Assembly (NCBI GenBank): GCA_018242295.1
Contig: JAFECE010000011.1
Location: 62,001 to 126,000, forward strand
Direction: 5' to 3'
DNA from: Pseudomonadota bacterium
GTDB taxonomy: Bacteria > Pseudomonadota > Alphaproteobacteria > Rhizobiales > Hyphomicrobiaceae
Length of the DNA: 64,000 nt
Both the position numbers and the translations under genes were made by a program. The notes beneath the pieces were generated by a model, which saw nothing but the letters and a program-made list of their open reading frames with translations, searched no databases and was not told the DNA's origin. Each line of letters begins with the position of its first letter. The stretch's first letter is position 1. Shown here in pieces: positions 45,996-55,055 of this stretch.

Positions 45996-46907
45996 ATGAC
46001 AAAACAACCAGGTTCCGGCACCGGAGCCGCAAAAATCTCGTACCAGGGTGAGCCGGGGGCGAATTCGCATCTCGCGGCGCGCGAGGTCTATCCGGGCTTT
46101 GAGAGCGTCGCCTATCCGACGTTCGAGGATGCGCTGGCGGCGGTCAGCGGCGGGGAAGCGCGGTATGCGATGATTCCGGTCGAGAACTCGGTTGCCGGCC
46201 GTGTCGCCGACATCCACCATCTCTTGCCGGATTCTGGTCTTTACATTGTCGGCGAACATTTTCTTCGCGTTCGTCATCAGTTGATGGCGAAGCCCGATGC
46301 CAGCTTGGCGACGATCAAGCGGGTCATGAGCCACACGCAGGCACTCGGCCAATGCAGGAATACACTGCGACAACTTGGCCTGAAGCCGGTTCCCGAGGCG
46401 GACACCGCAGGCTCGGCCCGGCTGGTGGCGGAGAGCGACGATCTCACGACGGCGGCGATCGCGTCGCGGCTGGCTGCCGAGATCTACGGATTGAAGATCC
46501 TGAAGAGCGACGTCGAGGACCAGGAACACAACACGACGCGCTTCGTCATCTTCGCGAAGGAGCCCGACGATGCGGAGCCGGGCAACGGTCCCGTCATGAC
46601 CACCTTCCTCTTCCGTGTGCGCAACGTGCCCGCGGCGCTCTACAAGGCGCTCGGCGGCTTCGCGACGAACGGCGTCAACATGACGAAGCTCGAGAGCTAT
46701 CAGGAAGAGGGCACCTTCAACGCCACGATGTTCATTGCCGACATCGAGGGCCATCCCGTTGACCGGCCGGTGCAGCTGGCGCTCGAGGAGCTGTCCTTTT
46801 TCTCGACGCAGACGAAGATTTTCGGCACCTATCCGGCGAGTCCCTTCCGGCAAGAAGCGCGGGAACTTGCCGCGAGCGGACTCGTGCCGATCAAGCGTCC
46901 GAGCTAA
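45996..46907 (+). CDS. pheA: Prephenate dehydratase PheA
   Basis: 303 aa enzyme converting prephenate to phenylpyruvate in phenylalanine synthesis. The catalytic PDT domain (about 10-190) starts KISYQGEPGANSHLAA and has the T-R-F motif as NTTRFVIF; the ACT regulatory domain (about 205-285) has NMTKLESYQEEGTFNATMF, the phenylalanine-binding region. There is no chorismate mutase domain, so this is the monofunctional alphaproteobacterial form. It is likely co-transcribed with kdsB. Confidence 0.95.
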   Translation: MTKQPGSGTGAAKISYQGEPGANSHLAAREVYPGFESVAYPTFEDALAAVSGGEARYAMIPVENSVAGRVADIHHLLPDSGLYIVGEHFLRVRHQLMAKPDASLATIKRVMSHTQALGQCRNTLRQLGLKPVPEADTAGSARLVAESDDLTTAAIASRLAAEIYGLKILKSDVEDQEHNTTRFVIFAKEPDDAEPGNGPVMTTFLFRVRNVPAALYKALGGFATNGVNMTKLESYQEEGTFNATMFIADIEGHPVDRPVQLALEELSFFSTQTKIFGTYPASPFRQEARELAASGLVPIKRPS

Positions 46908-47136
46908 GACGATCCGCCGAATAGATCCATTTTAGCGCTCGTCCGGTAGGTCGCTGCCAACGAGGGATTTGTTGTCCCGCGACATGTTCGCGATAAGGTA
47001 GGCTCGTGCCTCGGAATTCGGTCCGCCCGGGCCGCAAGCAGATTGAAGTTCCGGGACATCTTGGCTCGTCCGATCCAAGAAATGCCTGTTGAGCAAAGGG
47101 TTGTACTTTTCGGCTGCCCGGCCCATTATAAGCGCG

Positions 47137-47223
47137 GGCTGGCGGCGGACGAATTCGTCGCCAACCGGGTCAGGTCCGGAAGGAAGCAGCCCTAACGATC
47201 AGAAGTCGGGTCGTTCGCCAGCC
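47137..47223 (+). ncRNA. ffs: Signal recognition particle RNA (4.5S, small bacterial type)
   Basis: The outer stem GGCTGGCG pairs with CGCCAGCC at the ends. The core carries GGTCAGGTCCGGAAGGAAGC, which holds the GGAA tetraloop and the asymmetric internal loop bound by Ffh. The length of about 87 nt fits the small alphaproteobacterial form. A TATAAG at 47127-47132 is a candidate -10 just upstream, and TTTAT follows. It sits directly ahead of dnaX, its usual place in many bacteria. The ends are set from the terminal stem and may be off by a few bases. Confidence 0.93.
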
Positions 47224-47350
47224 TTTATAGTTGCATATTTGCGCTCACGGGCCGGTGGCCCTCTGCGTGGGCGCGGTCTCCTACACGAGTCTTGGCGCGG
47301 GTCGCCTTGCTCCCTCGCCCCTTCCGGGCGAAAGGTTCGATCCAGGGATC

Positions 47351-49165
47351 ATGGCAAAGAAAAAATCAGACGCGTCGGACGGCGTTGAGGTTTCTGGCGG
47401 CGCAGAGCCCGCGAAGCCTTATGTCGTGCTCGCGCGCAAGTATCGTCCGGCGACGTTCGACGATCTGATCGGCCAGTCGGCCATGGTGACGACGCTCCGG
47501 AACGCCTTTGCGTCGGGCAGGATCGCCCAGGGCTACATGCTGACAGGCGTGCGCGGCGTCGGCAAGACGACGACGGCGCGCATTCTGGCGCGCGCGCTCA
47601 ACTACGAAGCGCCCGGCTACGACAAGCCGACGATCGACATGCCGGGTCTCGGCGTTCATTGCAAAGACATCATGGAGGGCCGTCATCCAGACGTGCTCGA
47701 AATGGACGCCGCGTCGAATACCGGCGTCGATAACATCCGCGAGATCATCGAGAGTTCGCAGTACACGCCGCTCGTTGCGCGCACCAAAGTCTTCCTCATC
47801 GACGAGGTTCACATGCTGTCGAAGGGCGCGTTCAACGCGCTCCTGAAGACGCTCGAAGAACCTCCGGCGCATGTCCGTTTCATTTTCGCGACGACGGAAA
47901 TCCGCAAAGTCCCGGTGACGGTGCTGTCACGCTGCCAGCGTTTTGATCTGCGTCGCGTCGAGCAGCCGGTTCTCGCCGAGCATTTCCAGAAAATCGTCGG
48001 CGCGGAAGGTGCGAGCGCCGATGCCGATTCTTTGCAATTAATTGCACGAGCTGCGGAAGGCTCCGTTCGCGACGGCCTCTCGATTCTCGATCAAGCGATT
48101 GCGATGGGCGAGGGGCACGTCACCGCCGCCAAGGTGCGCGACATGCTTGGGCTCGCCGATCGCGCGCGCATTTTCGATCTTGCCGAAAGTCTCTTCCGTG
48201 GCGACGTCGCGGGTGCGCTCGCGGGCCTTGCATCGCTGCATCGTGACGGCGCCGAAGCGACCGAGATCGTGTCCGATCTTGCCGAAGCGGTGCATGCGAT
48301 CGCACGTGTCAAAGCGGTCGGCGAAGAGCCTGCGGGCGAAGGGCTGACGGCGGAAGAAAAAACGCGGCTGAAAGACCTCTCAGCGCGGCTGTCGATGCCG
48401 TACCTGTCGCGTGCCTGGCAAATGCTGATCAAGGGTTTTGAGGAGACGGCACGGGCGCCCAATCCGCGCGTCGCGGCCGAGATGCTGCTGATTCGCCTCG
48501 CCTATACGTCCGATCTTCCGACGCCGGATGAATTGATCCGGGCGCTGGGCGGCGGCGCGGTACCGGCGCGGCGTCCGGCGCTCCCCGCAGGTGACGGTGG
48601 CGGCACGGCCGATCAGCGTGTGCCGCTCAATTCGCGCGCCGCGGCACCGGTTGCCGAAAGCTTCGACGATGAGGCGGGGGACGCATTCGAATTCGACGAC
48701 GGCGAGCCGATCGGCGGCGATGATGACGATGGAGAAGGTTCCAGTCCGCTTCTTGCCGCAAATCCGAGGTCGTTCCCCGAGGTCATCGCGCTTGCGAGCG
48801 CGAAGCGCGACGTGAAGCTCACGATCCATCTCGAAGATCATGTGAGCCTCGTCAAATTTGATGCGGTTGCCGGATCGATCGATCTTTATCTTTTGCCCGA
48901 GGCGCCTCAGGAACTTCCCAACGAGCTGCGCGAGAAACTCAACGCCTGGACGAACCGGCGCTGGGTCATTCTTGTGTCGAAGGAAGCGGGCGCTCTCCCG
49001 GTCGGCGTCGTGCGCAGACAACACGAAGCGGCCGAGCTCGAATCGCTCAAAGCTCATCCGGCCGTGCGCGCCGTGCTCGAAGCATTTCCCGATGCGAAGA
49101 TTGCCGAGGTGCGGCGAATCGCTGTGCGTGAGACAGATACGGACAGCGAGAGCGAAGCGGTCTAA
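47351..49165 (+). CDS. dnaX: DNA polymerase III subunit gamma/tau DnaX
   Basis: 604 aa clamp-loader ATPase. The conserved start YVVLARKYRPATFDDLIGQ is followed by Walker A TGVRGVGKTTTAR, Walker B VFLIDEVHML and the sensor LLKTLEEPPAHVRFIFATTE. The Cys4 zinc module usual after Walker A is reduced to one Cys in GVHCKDIMEGRHPDVLEMDAA, which I believe is common in Alphaproteobacteria. Acidic linker at about 435-460, then a tau-like C-terminal domain. The ATG at 47351 is chosen, since the upstream frame covers SRP RNA. Confidence 0.95.
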   Translation: MAKKKSDASDGVEVSGGAEPAKPYVVLARKYRPATFDDLIGQSAMVTTLRNAFASGRIAQGYMLTGVRGVGKTTTARILARALNYEAPGYDKPTIDMPGLGVHCKDIMEGRHPDVLEMDAASNTGVDNIREIIESSQYTPLVARTKVFLIDEVHMLSKGAFNALLKTLEEPPAHVRFIFATTEIRKVPVTVLSRCQRFDLRRVEQPVLAEHFQKIVGAEGASADADSLQLIARAAEGSVRDGLSILDQAIAMGEGHVTAAKVRDMLGLADRARIFDLAESLFRGDVAGALAGLASLHRDGAEATEIVSDLAEAVHAIARVKAVGEEPAGEGLTAEEKTRLKDLSARLSMPYLSRAWQMLIKGFEETARAPNPRVAAEMLLIRLAYTSDLPTPDELIRALGGGAVPARRPALPAGDGGGTADQRVPLNSRAAAPVAESFDDEAGDAFEFDDGEPIGGDDDDGEGSSPLLAANPRSFPEVIALASAKRDVKLTIHLEDHVSLVKFDAVAGSIDLYLLPEAPQELPNELREKLNAWTNRRWVILVSKEAGALPVGVVRRQHEAAELESLKAHPAVRAVLEAFPDAKIAEVRRIAVRETDTDSESEAV

Positions 49166-49213
49166 AGCTCGCCACGATTTTTTAGATTTCGGCATGTTGC
49201 CGCGAGGAAGACT

Positions 49214-49534
49214 ATGAAAGACCTGATGGGAATGATGAAACAGGTGGGCCAGATGCAGGCTCGCCTCAAGGAGATGCAGGACGATCTCGCCAAGTCCGAA
49301 ATCGAAGGCCAGTCGGGTGGCGGGCTTGTGCATCTGACTGTCGACGGCAGAGGCGAAGTCAAGCGCGTGCGCATCGATCCGAGCCTGATGAAGCCGGACG
49401 AAGTCGAGATTCTCGAGGATCTGATCGTGGCTGCGGCGGCCGACGCGCGCGCCAAGGTCGATAGCATCATGCAGACCAAAATGTCCGAGATTACCGGCGG
49501 GCTTCCGTTGCCGCCGGGAATGAAGCTCTTTTGA
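49214..49534 (+). CDS. ybaB: YbaB/EbfC family nucleoid-associated protein
   Basis: 106 aa DNA-binding protein. The coiled N-terminal helix MKDLMGMMKQVGQMQARLKE and the Gly-rich segment GQSGGGLVHLTVDGRGEVKRV match the family, as does the C-terminal GGLPLPPGMKLF. These dimers form tweezers-like DNA-binding structures and are almost always encoded between dnaX and recR, as here. It is 48 bp after dnaX. Confidence 0.95.
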   Translation: MKDLMGMMKQVGQMQARLKEMQDDLAKSEIEGQSGGGLVHLTVDGRGEVKRVRIDPSLMKPDEVEILEDLIVAAAADARAKVDSIMQTKMSEITGGLPLPPGMKLF

Positions 49535-49547
49535 TTTTTTTCACTCC

Positions 49548-49692
49548 CGTCATCCTCGACCGAATGAGCGAAGCGAATGATGGTCGGGGATCCAGCGTAA
49601 GATTCGCCGGAGGCGCAAAGGCTGTATCGAGCCTTCGGCAGTTTTGCGCTGAATCCCCGAACGGCTCGCAGGCTTGCCGTTCGAGGATGACG
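49548..49692. repeat. 145 bp intergenic palindromic repeat between ybaB and recR
   Basis: The terminal 12-mers CGTCATCCTCGA and TCGAGGATGACG are perfect inverted copies. Inside are CGACC/GGTCG and GGGGATCCAGCG/CGCTGAATCCCC (one mismatch) nested pairs. This looks like a family of dispersed palindromic intergenic elements seen in many Proteobacteria. It may form cruciform or mRNA stem structures. No coding content is credible. Confidence 0.75.
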
Positions 49693-49731
49693 AAAAAGGT
49701 CGCGCTCGCCGCCGCATTATGAATTGAGAGC

Positions 49732-50337
49732 ATGTCACGCAAAACGGCAGGTCCCGAAATCGAGCGTCTGGTGCAGCTCTTGGCGCGATTGCCAGGGCTT
49801 GGTCCGCGTTCGTCGCGCAAAGCCGTTCTGTCTCTGTTGAAGCGGCGCAATGAGCTACTCGTTCCGTTGTCGGAAGCTTTGCAGCAGGCCATCGCGAAGA
49901 TCGCCGAATGCCCCGTGTGCGGCAATCTCGATACGGTTTCTCCGTGCAGTATCTGTGCCGATCCGCGCCGCGATCAGAGTTTGATCGTGGTCGTCGAAGA
50001 AGTCGGCGATCTCTGGGCACTCGAGCGCGCGGGTGTCGTATCGGCGCAATATCATGTGCTCGGCGGACACCTGTCGCCGCTCGATGGGGTCGGACCGGAC
50101 AAGCTCAACATCGCGAACCTCGTCAGCCGGGCACGGTCGCCGGACGTGAAGGAAATTTTGCTGGCGCTCAACGCCACCGTCGAAGGTCAGTCGACGGCGC
50201 ATTTCATCTCGGATCAACTCGCGTCGGCAGACGTTACGGTATCGCGCCTCGCGCAAGGTGTTCCGATCGGCGGCGAACTCGATTATCTCGACGACGGCAC
50301 GCTCGCAGCCGCGTTCAAGGCGCGGCGCAAATTATAA
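49732..50337 (+). CDS. recR: Recombination protein RecR
   Basis: 201 aa RecFOR component. The N-terminal helix-hairpin-helix ([22 protein letters not shown]), a C4 zinc finger [16 protein letters not shown], and the Toprim domain starting [16 protein letters not shown] are all visible, then [17 protein letters not shown]. It loads RecA at gaps with RecO/RecF. The upstream ybaB-recR order is conserved. Both flanks carry palindromic repeats. Confidence 0.96.
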   Translation: MSRKTAGPEIERLVQLLARLPGLGPRSSRKAVLSLLKRRNELLVPLSEALQQAIAKIAECPVCGNLDTVSPCSICADPRRDQSLIVVVEEVGDLWALERAGVVSAQYHVLGGHLSPLDGVGPDKLNIANLVSRARSPDVKEILLALNATVEGQSTAHFISDQLASADVTVSRLAQGVPIGGELDYLDDGTLAAAFKARRKL

Positions 50338-50356
50338 GAAATAACGCTTTCAGCAC

Positions 50357-50446
50357 CGTCATCCCCGCGTAGGCGGGGATCCATCCAAGTCTGAAGGATC
50401 GGCCCATAACAGGCCTGGACGGATCCCGGCCTTCGCCGGGATGACG
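50357..50446. repeat. 90 bp intergenic palindromic repeat between recR and the MATE gene
   Basis: CGTCATCCC at the left end is mirrored by GGGATGACG at the right end. Two internal hairpins, ATCCCCGC/GGCGGGGAT-like and ATCCCGGC/GCCGGGAT, flank a less ordered centre. The CGTCATCCC termini resemble those of the element before recR, but the interior differs. It ends just before the MATE ribosome-binding site. Confidence 0.75.
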
Positions 50447-50476
50447 ACTGCAAAGAGGTCAGGAGATGTCAAACGC

Positions 50477-51838
50477 ATGACCGAAGTCGAGGTCAGTCGT
50501 CGAAACGAAGGTCCGCGGTTTGTCACCGGCTCGCTGCTCGGGCACATTCTGTCGATGACGGCGGCGGGCGCCGTCGGGCTGATGGCGATCTTCATCGGCG
50601 ATCTCGCGAACATCTATTTTCTGTCGCGTCTCGGCGATGAGGCGATCGTCGCGGCGCTCGGTTATGCGAGTTCGGTTCTCTTCTTTTCGACTTCGATCGG
50701 GATCGGTCTGTCGATTGCGGCGACGTCGCTGATTGCGCCTGCGCTCGGGGCGCGGCGGCGTGTTCGTGCGCGCCGGTTATCAGCGAATGCGCACGTGCTA
50801 TCGTTTCTTTTTTCGGTCATCGCGAGTGTCGCGATCTGGCTCGCGATCCGGCCGCTGCTCGAGCTGCTTGGCGCGAGCGGCAGGACCTTCGAGCTCGCAC
50901 GGTTCTATCTTCTCGTCCTGGTGCCGACGCTGCCTCTCCTGTCGCTCGGCATGACGTCGGCGGCGGTGCTGCGTTCGGTCGGAGACGCACGGCGGGCGAT
51001 GTTTGTGACGCTGTCCGGCGCCATCGTGAACACGATCCTCGATCTCGTTTTCATCGTGCATTACGGCATGGGGCTCGAGGGTGCGGTGCTCTCGTCGCTT
51101 CTGGCACGCATCGCAATCATGTGCGTCGGCCTCTATGGCGTCGTCGCGGTGCACGACTTGATGGGCCGGCCGAAGATCGCGACGCTCAAGCAAGATACGC
51201 CGCCCTACTGCCGCATTGCGGGTCCGGCGGTGCTGACGAACATCGCGCCGGCCGTCGGCAATGGCTACATCACTCTCGCCATGTCGAGCTATGGAGACGC
51301 GGCGGTTGCGGCGTGGGCCATCATCGGGCGGATTACGCCGGTAGCATTCGGCGCGATATACGCGCTTTCGGGTACGGTCGGGCCGATCCTCGGGCAGAAC
51401 TTTGGTGCGCGGTCGCCGTCACGGATGCGAGATGTCTTTACGCTGTCGCTGTTGACGATGGCGGCATTTACGGGGCTCGCATGGCTCATCCTCGCGGCCG
51501 TGGCGCATCCGCTCGCGGATCTTTTCCGGGCCGGACCCGAGACCCGTGAACTGATTGTCTTCTTCTGTCGCTGGCTGTCGCCGCTTTTCGTGTTTCTCGG
51601 AACGGTTTTCATCACGAGCGCCGTATTCAACACGCTCGGGCAGGCTCACTACTCGACGCTGCTGAACTGGGGCCGCGCGACGCTCGGAACCGTGCCGTTC
51701 GTGGTGATCGGCGGGCATCTCGACGGAGCCGAGGGCGTGCTCGCGGGGAATATGATCGGCGGCGTCGCGTTCGGTCTTATTGCCATAATGGCGGGATATC
51801 GGTTGATCGCGCGAGTCGGGAAAATGCTGGCGCTTTAG
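50477..51838 (+). CDS. MATE family efflux transporter
   Basis: 453 aa inner-membrane antiporter with about twelve predicted helices in two related halves. The repeat-start residues VTGSLLGHILSMTAAGAVGLMAIFIGDL and the second-half RIAGPAVLTNIAPAVGNGYI match the MatE fold. Substrates (drugs or metabolites) cannot be read. ATG 50477 is preferred because AGGAG lies upstream and the other candidate at 50441 falls inside the palindromic repeat. No regulator is adjacent. Confidence 0.9.
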   Translation: MTEVEVSRRNEGPRFVTGSLLGHILSMTAAGAVGLMAIFIGDLANIYFLSRLGDEAIVAALGYASSVLFFSTSIGIGLSIAATSLIAPALGARRRVRARRLSANAHVLSFLFSVIASVAIWLAIRPLLELLGASGRTFELARFYLLVLVPTLPLLSLGMTSAAVLRSVGDARRAMFVTLSGAIVNTILDLVFIVHYGMGLEGAVLSSLLARIAIMCVGLYGVVAVHDLMGRPKIATLKQDTPPYCRIAGPAVLTNIAPAVGNGYITLAMSSYGDAAVAAWAIIGRITPVAFGAIYALSGTVGPILGQNFGARSPSRMRDVFTLSLLTMAAFTGLAWLILAAVAHPLADLFRAGPETRELIVFFCRWLSPLFVFLGTVFITSAVFNTLGQAHYSTLLNWGRATLGTVPFVVIGGHLDGAEGVLAGNMIGGVAFGLIAIMAGYRLIARVGKMLAL

Positions 51839-51941
51839 GTTCACTGGGCGTTGCACTTTTCGCCGACGCAGTTCTAGATCGTCCGGGGACGTCCTTTTTG
51901 CGCCGGTTGGCTCGTCGGCCGACATATTTGAGGGAAATGGC

Positions 51942-52928
51942 TTGGCCATTGCGCAGCGCATTCTCGTGACCGGCGCGTCGGGCTTCATCGGCCAGCATGT
52001 CGTCAGGACGCTTGCGGATCGGGGTTACACCGTCCGGGCGGCGTCGCGGCAGCCGATCGTGTTCGAGAGTCCGCGCGTCGAGGGCGTGGCGGTCGGTGAC
52101 ATGTCGCGGTCGTTCGCGGCCGAATTTCTCGTGCGCGGCGTCGATGCGGTCGTGCATGCCGCCGGTTTGTCTCATGTGCGCGCGAATTTGCCCGAGGCGG
52201 CGTACACGGCGATCAATGTGGGTGCAACTCGTCAGCTCGCCCGGGCCGCGCGGGCGGCGCGCGTGAAGCGTTTCGTGCTCATGTCCTCGATCCGCGCGCA
52301 AGTCGGGGTCACTTATCCGGGTGTCGTCACGGAGGCGACGCCATCCGCGCCGACGGATGCCTATGGCCGGTCGAAGCTCGCGGCCGAGTCGATCCTTGCG
52401 CAGACGCTCGAGGGATCGCCGACGCACTGGACCATGCTGCGCCCCGTGCTCGTCTACGGCGGCGGCGTCAAAGGCAACATGGGCGCCTTGATGCGTCTCG
52501 CCGCGTTGCCGGTGCCGCTGCCATTCGGGGCGCTCAAGGCGCGCCGGTCGCTGCTCAGCATCGGCAATCTGCTCAGCGCCATTCAATACGTGCTGCAGAC
52601 CCAGACGGCCGAAAACACGATCTTTGGCGTGGCCGATCCGGACCCGTTAACAATAGCGGAAATCATTCGGGCGCTGCGCCGGGGTTCGGGACGGCCGGAG
52701 ATGCTGCTCCCGGTTCCCGAGGCTTCCCTCGTGGCGTTGCTCCGGATGGTGGGGAAGCCGCATTTCGCCGAGCGGCTGACAGGCGATCTCCTCGTCGATC
52801 CCGTGCTCTTGCGGCGGATCGGATGGACCCCGCCGGAGGCGACACTGGAGGCGCTGGCGGCGTCGGCGCAGGCGGGACCCAGTGCCGAGCATTCAAAACC
52901 TCAACGGTATAGAGCCGCACGCCATTGA
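51942..52928 (+). CDS. NAD-dependent epimerase/dehydratase (extended SDR)
   Basis: 328 aa nucleotide-sugar epimerase-like protein. The Rossmann start ILVTGASGFIGQHVVRTL binds NAD(P), and the catalytic Tyr-x-x-x-Lys is present in TDAYGRSKLAAE. The substrate is probably a UDP-sugar in envelope polysaccharide synthesis. The TTG at 51942 is used because GAGGG precedes it. It is followed 31 bp later by def, an odd neighbour for housekeeping genes, and ends with a Ser/His-rich stretch. Confidence 0.85.
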   Translation: MAIAQRILVTGASGFIGQHVVRTLADRGYTVRAASRQPIVFESPRVEGVAVGDMSRSFAAEFLVRGVDAVVHAAGLSHVRANLPEAAYTAINVGATRQLARAARAARVKRFVLMSSIRAQVGVTYPGVVTEATPSAPTDAYGRSKLAAESILAQTLEGSPTHWTMLRPVLVYGGGVKGNMGALMRLAALPVPLPFGALKARRSLLSIGNLLSAIQYVLQTQTAENTIFGVADPDPLTIAEIIRALRRGSGRPEMLLPVPEASLVALLRMVGKPHFAERLTGDLLVDPVLLRRIGWTPPEATLEALAASAQAGPSAEHSKPQRYRAARH

Positions 52929-52959
52929 CCGCCGCTCAAGGCTTTCATATGTCACCGGT

Positions 52960-53475
52960 ATGACCGTTCTTCCGATCATCACCATCCCTGATCCCGTCCT
53001 GCGCAAGATCTCCGATCCGGTCGAGCGTGTGGACGATGCCGTCGTCAAGCTGATGGACGACATGCTCGAGACCATGTACGCCGCGCCCGGCGTCGGGCTT
53101 GCCGCCGTACAGGTCGGCATTCTGAAGCGGGTCGTCGTCATCGATGCGGCGGAGGACGGCGAGCCTGCGAGGCCGATCGCCATGGCGAACCCAGAGTTGA
53201 TTGGCATCGGCTCGACGACGCGGGTGCACGAAGAGGGCTGCCTTTCCATTCCGGACGTTCGCGTCGAGATCGAACGGCCGTCGACGGTGACTGTGCGTTA
53301 CATCGATCGAAACGGGAAAGAGCAGGAGCTGGAGGCGGACGGTCTGCTCGCGACTGCCATTCAGCACGAGATCGATCATCTCGACGGGCAGCTGATCATC
53401 GATTTCCTTTCGCGCCTCAAGCGCGACATCATCATCCGCAAGTTCAAGAAGCAGGTCCGGACGGGCGGAGACTGA
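52960..53475 (+). CDS. def: Peptide deformylase
   Basis: 171 aa iron/zinc hydrolase that removes the formyl group from nascent proteins. The three conserved motifs are [17 protein letters not shown] and QHEIDHLDG (Cys and two His metal ligands with the catalytic Glu). The first motif has Val where most have Pro or Thr before Gln, within family variation. The ATG at 52960 is used; the upstream frame overlaps the epimerase. It starts the def-fmt-truA block. Confidence 0.96.
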   Translation: MTVLPIITIPDPVLRKISDPVERVDDAVVKLMDDMLETMYAAPGVGLAAVQVGILKRVVVIDAAEDGEPARPIAMANPELIGIGSTTRVHEEGCLSIPDVRVEIERPSTVTVRYIDRNGKEQELEADGLLATAIQHEIDHLDGQLIIDFLSRLKRDIIIRKFKKQVRTGGD

Positions 53476-53534
53476 ATCCCGCGCGCGCCCACCCGATCGA
53501 AGGGCTGTCGTGCGCGCCAACACAGACGGGCGAC

Positions 53535-54470
53535 ATGCCGCTCAATATCATCTTCATGGGGACGCCGGATTTCTCCGTGCCGGTGCTCGACGGGATCGCG
53601 GCGGCCGGGCATCGCGTCATTGCCGTCTACAGCCAGCCGCCAAGGCCGGCGGGACGGGGCATGGCGGAAGTCAAATCGCCCGTTCATCGCCGTGCGGAGG
53701 CGCTGGGAATTGAAGTCCGGACGCCGGTAAACTTCAAAAACGATGCCGATCGTGAGGCGTTCGCGGCGCTGCAGGCCGATGCGGCCGTGGTTGTCGCCTA
53801 CGGGCTGCTGCTGCCGCAGGCGGTGCTCGATGCGACGCGGCTCGGGTGTTTCAATGTCCATGCGTCGAAGCTGCCGCGTTGGCGCGGGGCTGCTCCTATC
53901 CAGCGCGCGATCATGGCGGGCGACACGGTGACGGCCGTCAACATCATGGGCATGGAGCAGGGGCTCGATACGGGCCCGGTCTGTCTTGGCCGCGATGTTG
54001 CCATTCCTCCCGGGATGACGGCCGGGGAGCTGCACGATGAGCTGTCTCAGTTGGGCGCCAAGCTCATGGTCGAAGCGCTCGCCGAAATCGAAGCCGGAAA
54101 GATCGACTGTGTGCCTCAGTCCAGCGACGGCGCGACCTATGCCGTGAAGATCGGTAAGGGCGAGACGCGCATCGATTTCTCGCGTCCGGCCAACGAAGTC
54201 ATTAATCACATCCGGGGGCTTTCGCCCTATCCGGGTGCGTGGTTCGAGATTTCGATCGGCAACAAGCCTGAACGGATCCGAGTCCTGGTGGCGGTGGAAA
54301 CGAACGGTAGCGCGGAGCCCGGTACGCTCATCGACGACCGCCTGACGATTGCCTGCGGCTCGGGGGCTATTCGCGTTGAGAGATTGCAGCGGGCGGGAAA
54401 GCAACCGATGGCTGCGGCGGATTTCCTTCGCGGGACGCGACTTCCGAAGGGAACGCGTCTTGGCTGTTAA
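53535..54470 (+). CDS. fmt: Methionyl-tRNA formyltransferase
   Basis: 311 aa enzyme that formylates initiator Met-tRNA. Formyltransferase domain: [17 protein letters not shown], then the catalytic core [21 protein letters not shown] and the Asp motif [10 protein letters not shown]; the C-terminal domain runs from about 210. It is 59 bp after def, which removes the same formyl group. Confidence 0.96.
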   Translation: MPLNIIFMGTPDFSVPVLDGIAAAGHRVIAVYSQPPRPAGRGMAEVKSPVHRRAEALGIEVRTPVNFKNDADREAFAALQADAAVVVAYGLLLPQAVLDATRLGCFNVHASKLPRWRGAAPIQRAIMAGDTVTAVNIMGMEQGLDTGPVCLGRDVAIPPGMTAGELHDELSQLGAKLMVEALAEIEAGKIDCVPQSSDGATYAVKIGKGETRIDFSRPANEVINHIRGLSPYPGAWFEISIGNKPERIRVLVAVETNGSAEPGTLIDDRLTIACGSGAIRVERLQRAGKQPMAAADFLRGTRLPKGTRLGC

Positions 54471-54485
54471 TCATAGGTGCGAAAG

Positions 54486-54508
54486 GCACTGAGACTTTTG
54501 CTCAGTGC
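54486..54508 (+). terminator. Hairpin between fmt and the small exported protein gene
   Basis: GCACTGAG (54486-54493) pairs perfectly with CTCAGTGC (54501-54508) around ACTTTTG. It lies 15 bp after the fmt stop and 40 bp before the next start. There is no T-tract (GGTTAATCT follows), so it may be a Rho-dependent or processing stem rather than an intrinsic terminator. Confidence 0.45.
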
Positions 54509-54548
54509 GGTTAATCTCGGTTCGATTCATCGGTCCGGAGAACCAGAC

Positions 54549-54986
54549 GTGCTTCGAAAGTTTGCGCTTTTTCTGTCGATCGGCGGCTCTGCGATCTTCA
54601 TGCTTGCGGTGTCCGCGAATGCGGATCGCTTCACGACCCGGATCGAGACGCGTCCCTATTACGGGGCCGTCGTCACGCTCGAGCACGGCGTTCGCGTCTA
54701 TCGGCCTTTGCCGCCGGATCGCTACGTGATCATCAATCCGGATCGGGTGCCGCTGTCGCTCAGCATCAGCGACACAAACATCTATGGGCTGAGTTCATCC
54801 GCGGGCGCCAGTGGTTATGGCGGCAATACTTACGCGGGCGATGGTCTCTATCATACGCCGGCATCGGGACTGGCTTATCAGTGGCGGCCGGGTTTCTACC
54901 ATATCGGCGGGCCTCGCGATGAAACGCATTTCCGGCACCGCCGGCCGTCGAACGACAAGCCGCACGCAATTCAGCCCGCGCCTTAG
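54549..54986 (+). CDS. Small exported protein of unknown function (145 aa)
   Basis: 145 aa protein with a signal peptide (VLRKFALFLSIGGSAIFMLAVSANA). I chose the GTG at 54549 since GGAG lies 8 bp upstream; an ATG-less extension to 54477 exists. The mature part starts with basic and aromatic residues (RIETRPYYGAVVTLEHGVRVYRPLPPDR), then a Gly/Ser/Tyr-rich segment and a His/Arg-rich tail (HFRHRRPSNDKPH). I do not recognise a family. Location between fmt and truA in an otherwise conserved block is unusual. Confidence 0.7.
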   Translation: MLRKFALFLSIGGSAIFMLAVSANADRFTTRIETRPYYGAVVTLEHGVRVYRPLPPDRYVIINPDRVPLSLSISDTNIYGLSSSAGASGYGGNTYAGDGLYHTPASGLAYQWRPGFYHIGGPRDETHFRHRRPSNDKPHAIQPAP

Positions 54987-55055
54987 CAAAGGGCCGTTGA
55001 GGCGCTGCCCGGCAAAGGCTAGGGATGGCGGAAACCGCTTTTCAACCTGAGCCCG

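Noticed and set aside
46932-47126. 64 aa minus-strand frame upstream of the SRP RNA
   Set aside because: No ribosome-binding site or family features, and it crosses the likely ffs promoter.
48357-48362. A6 run in dnaX as a programmed frameshift site making the short gamma form
   Set aside because: The codon phase does not give a standard slippery heptamer, and no downstream stem was evident. The run is in an Arg/Lys/Glu-rich part that explains it.
49491-49925. 144 aa minus-strand frame across the repeat before recR
   Set aside because: It runs through a palindromic repeat and antisense to ybaB and recR; it is a shadow frame.
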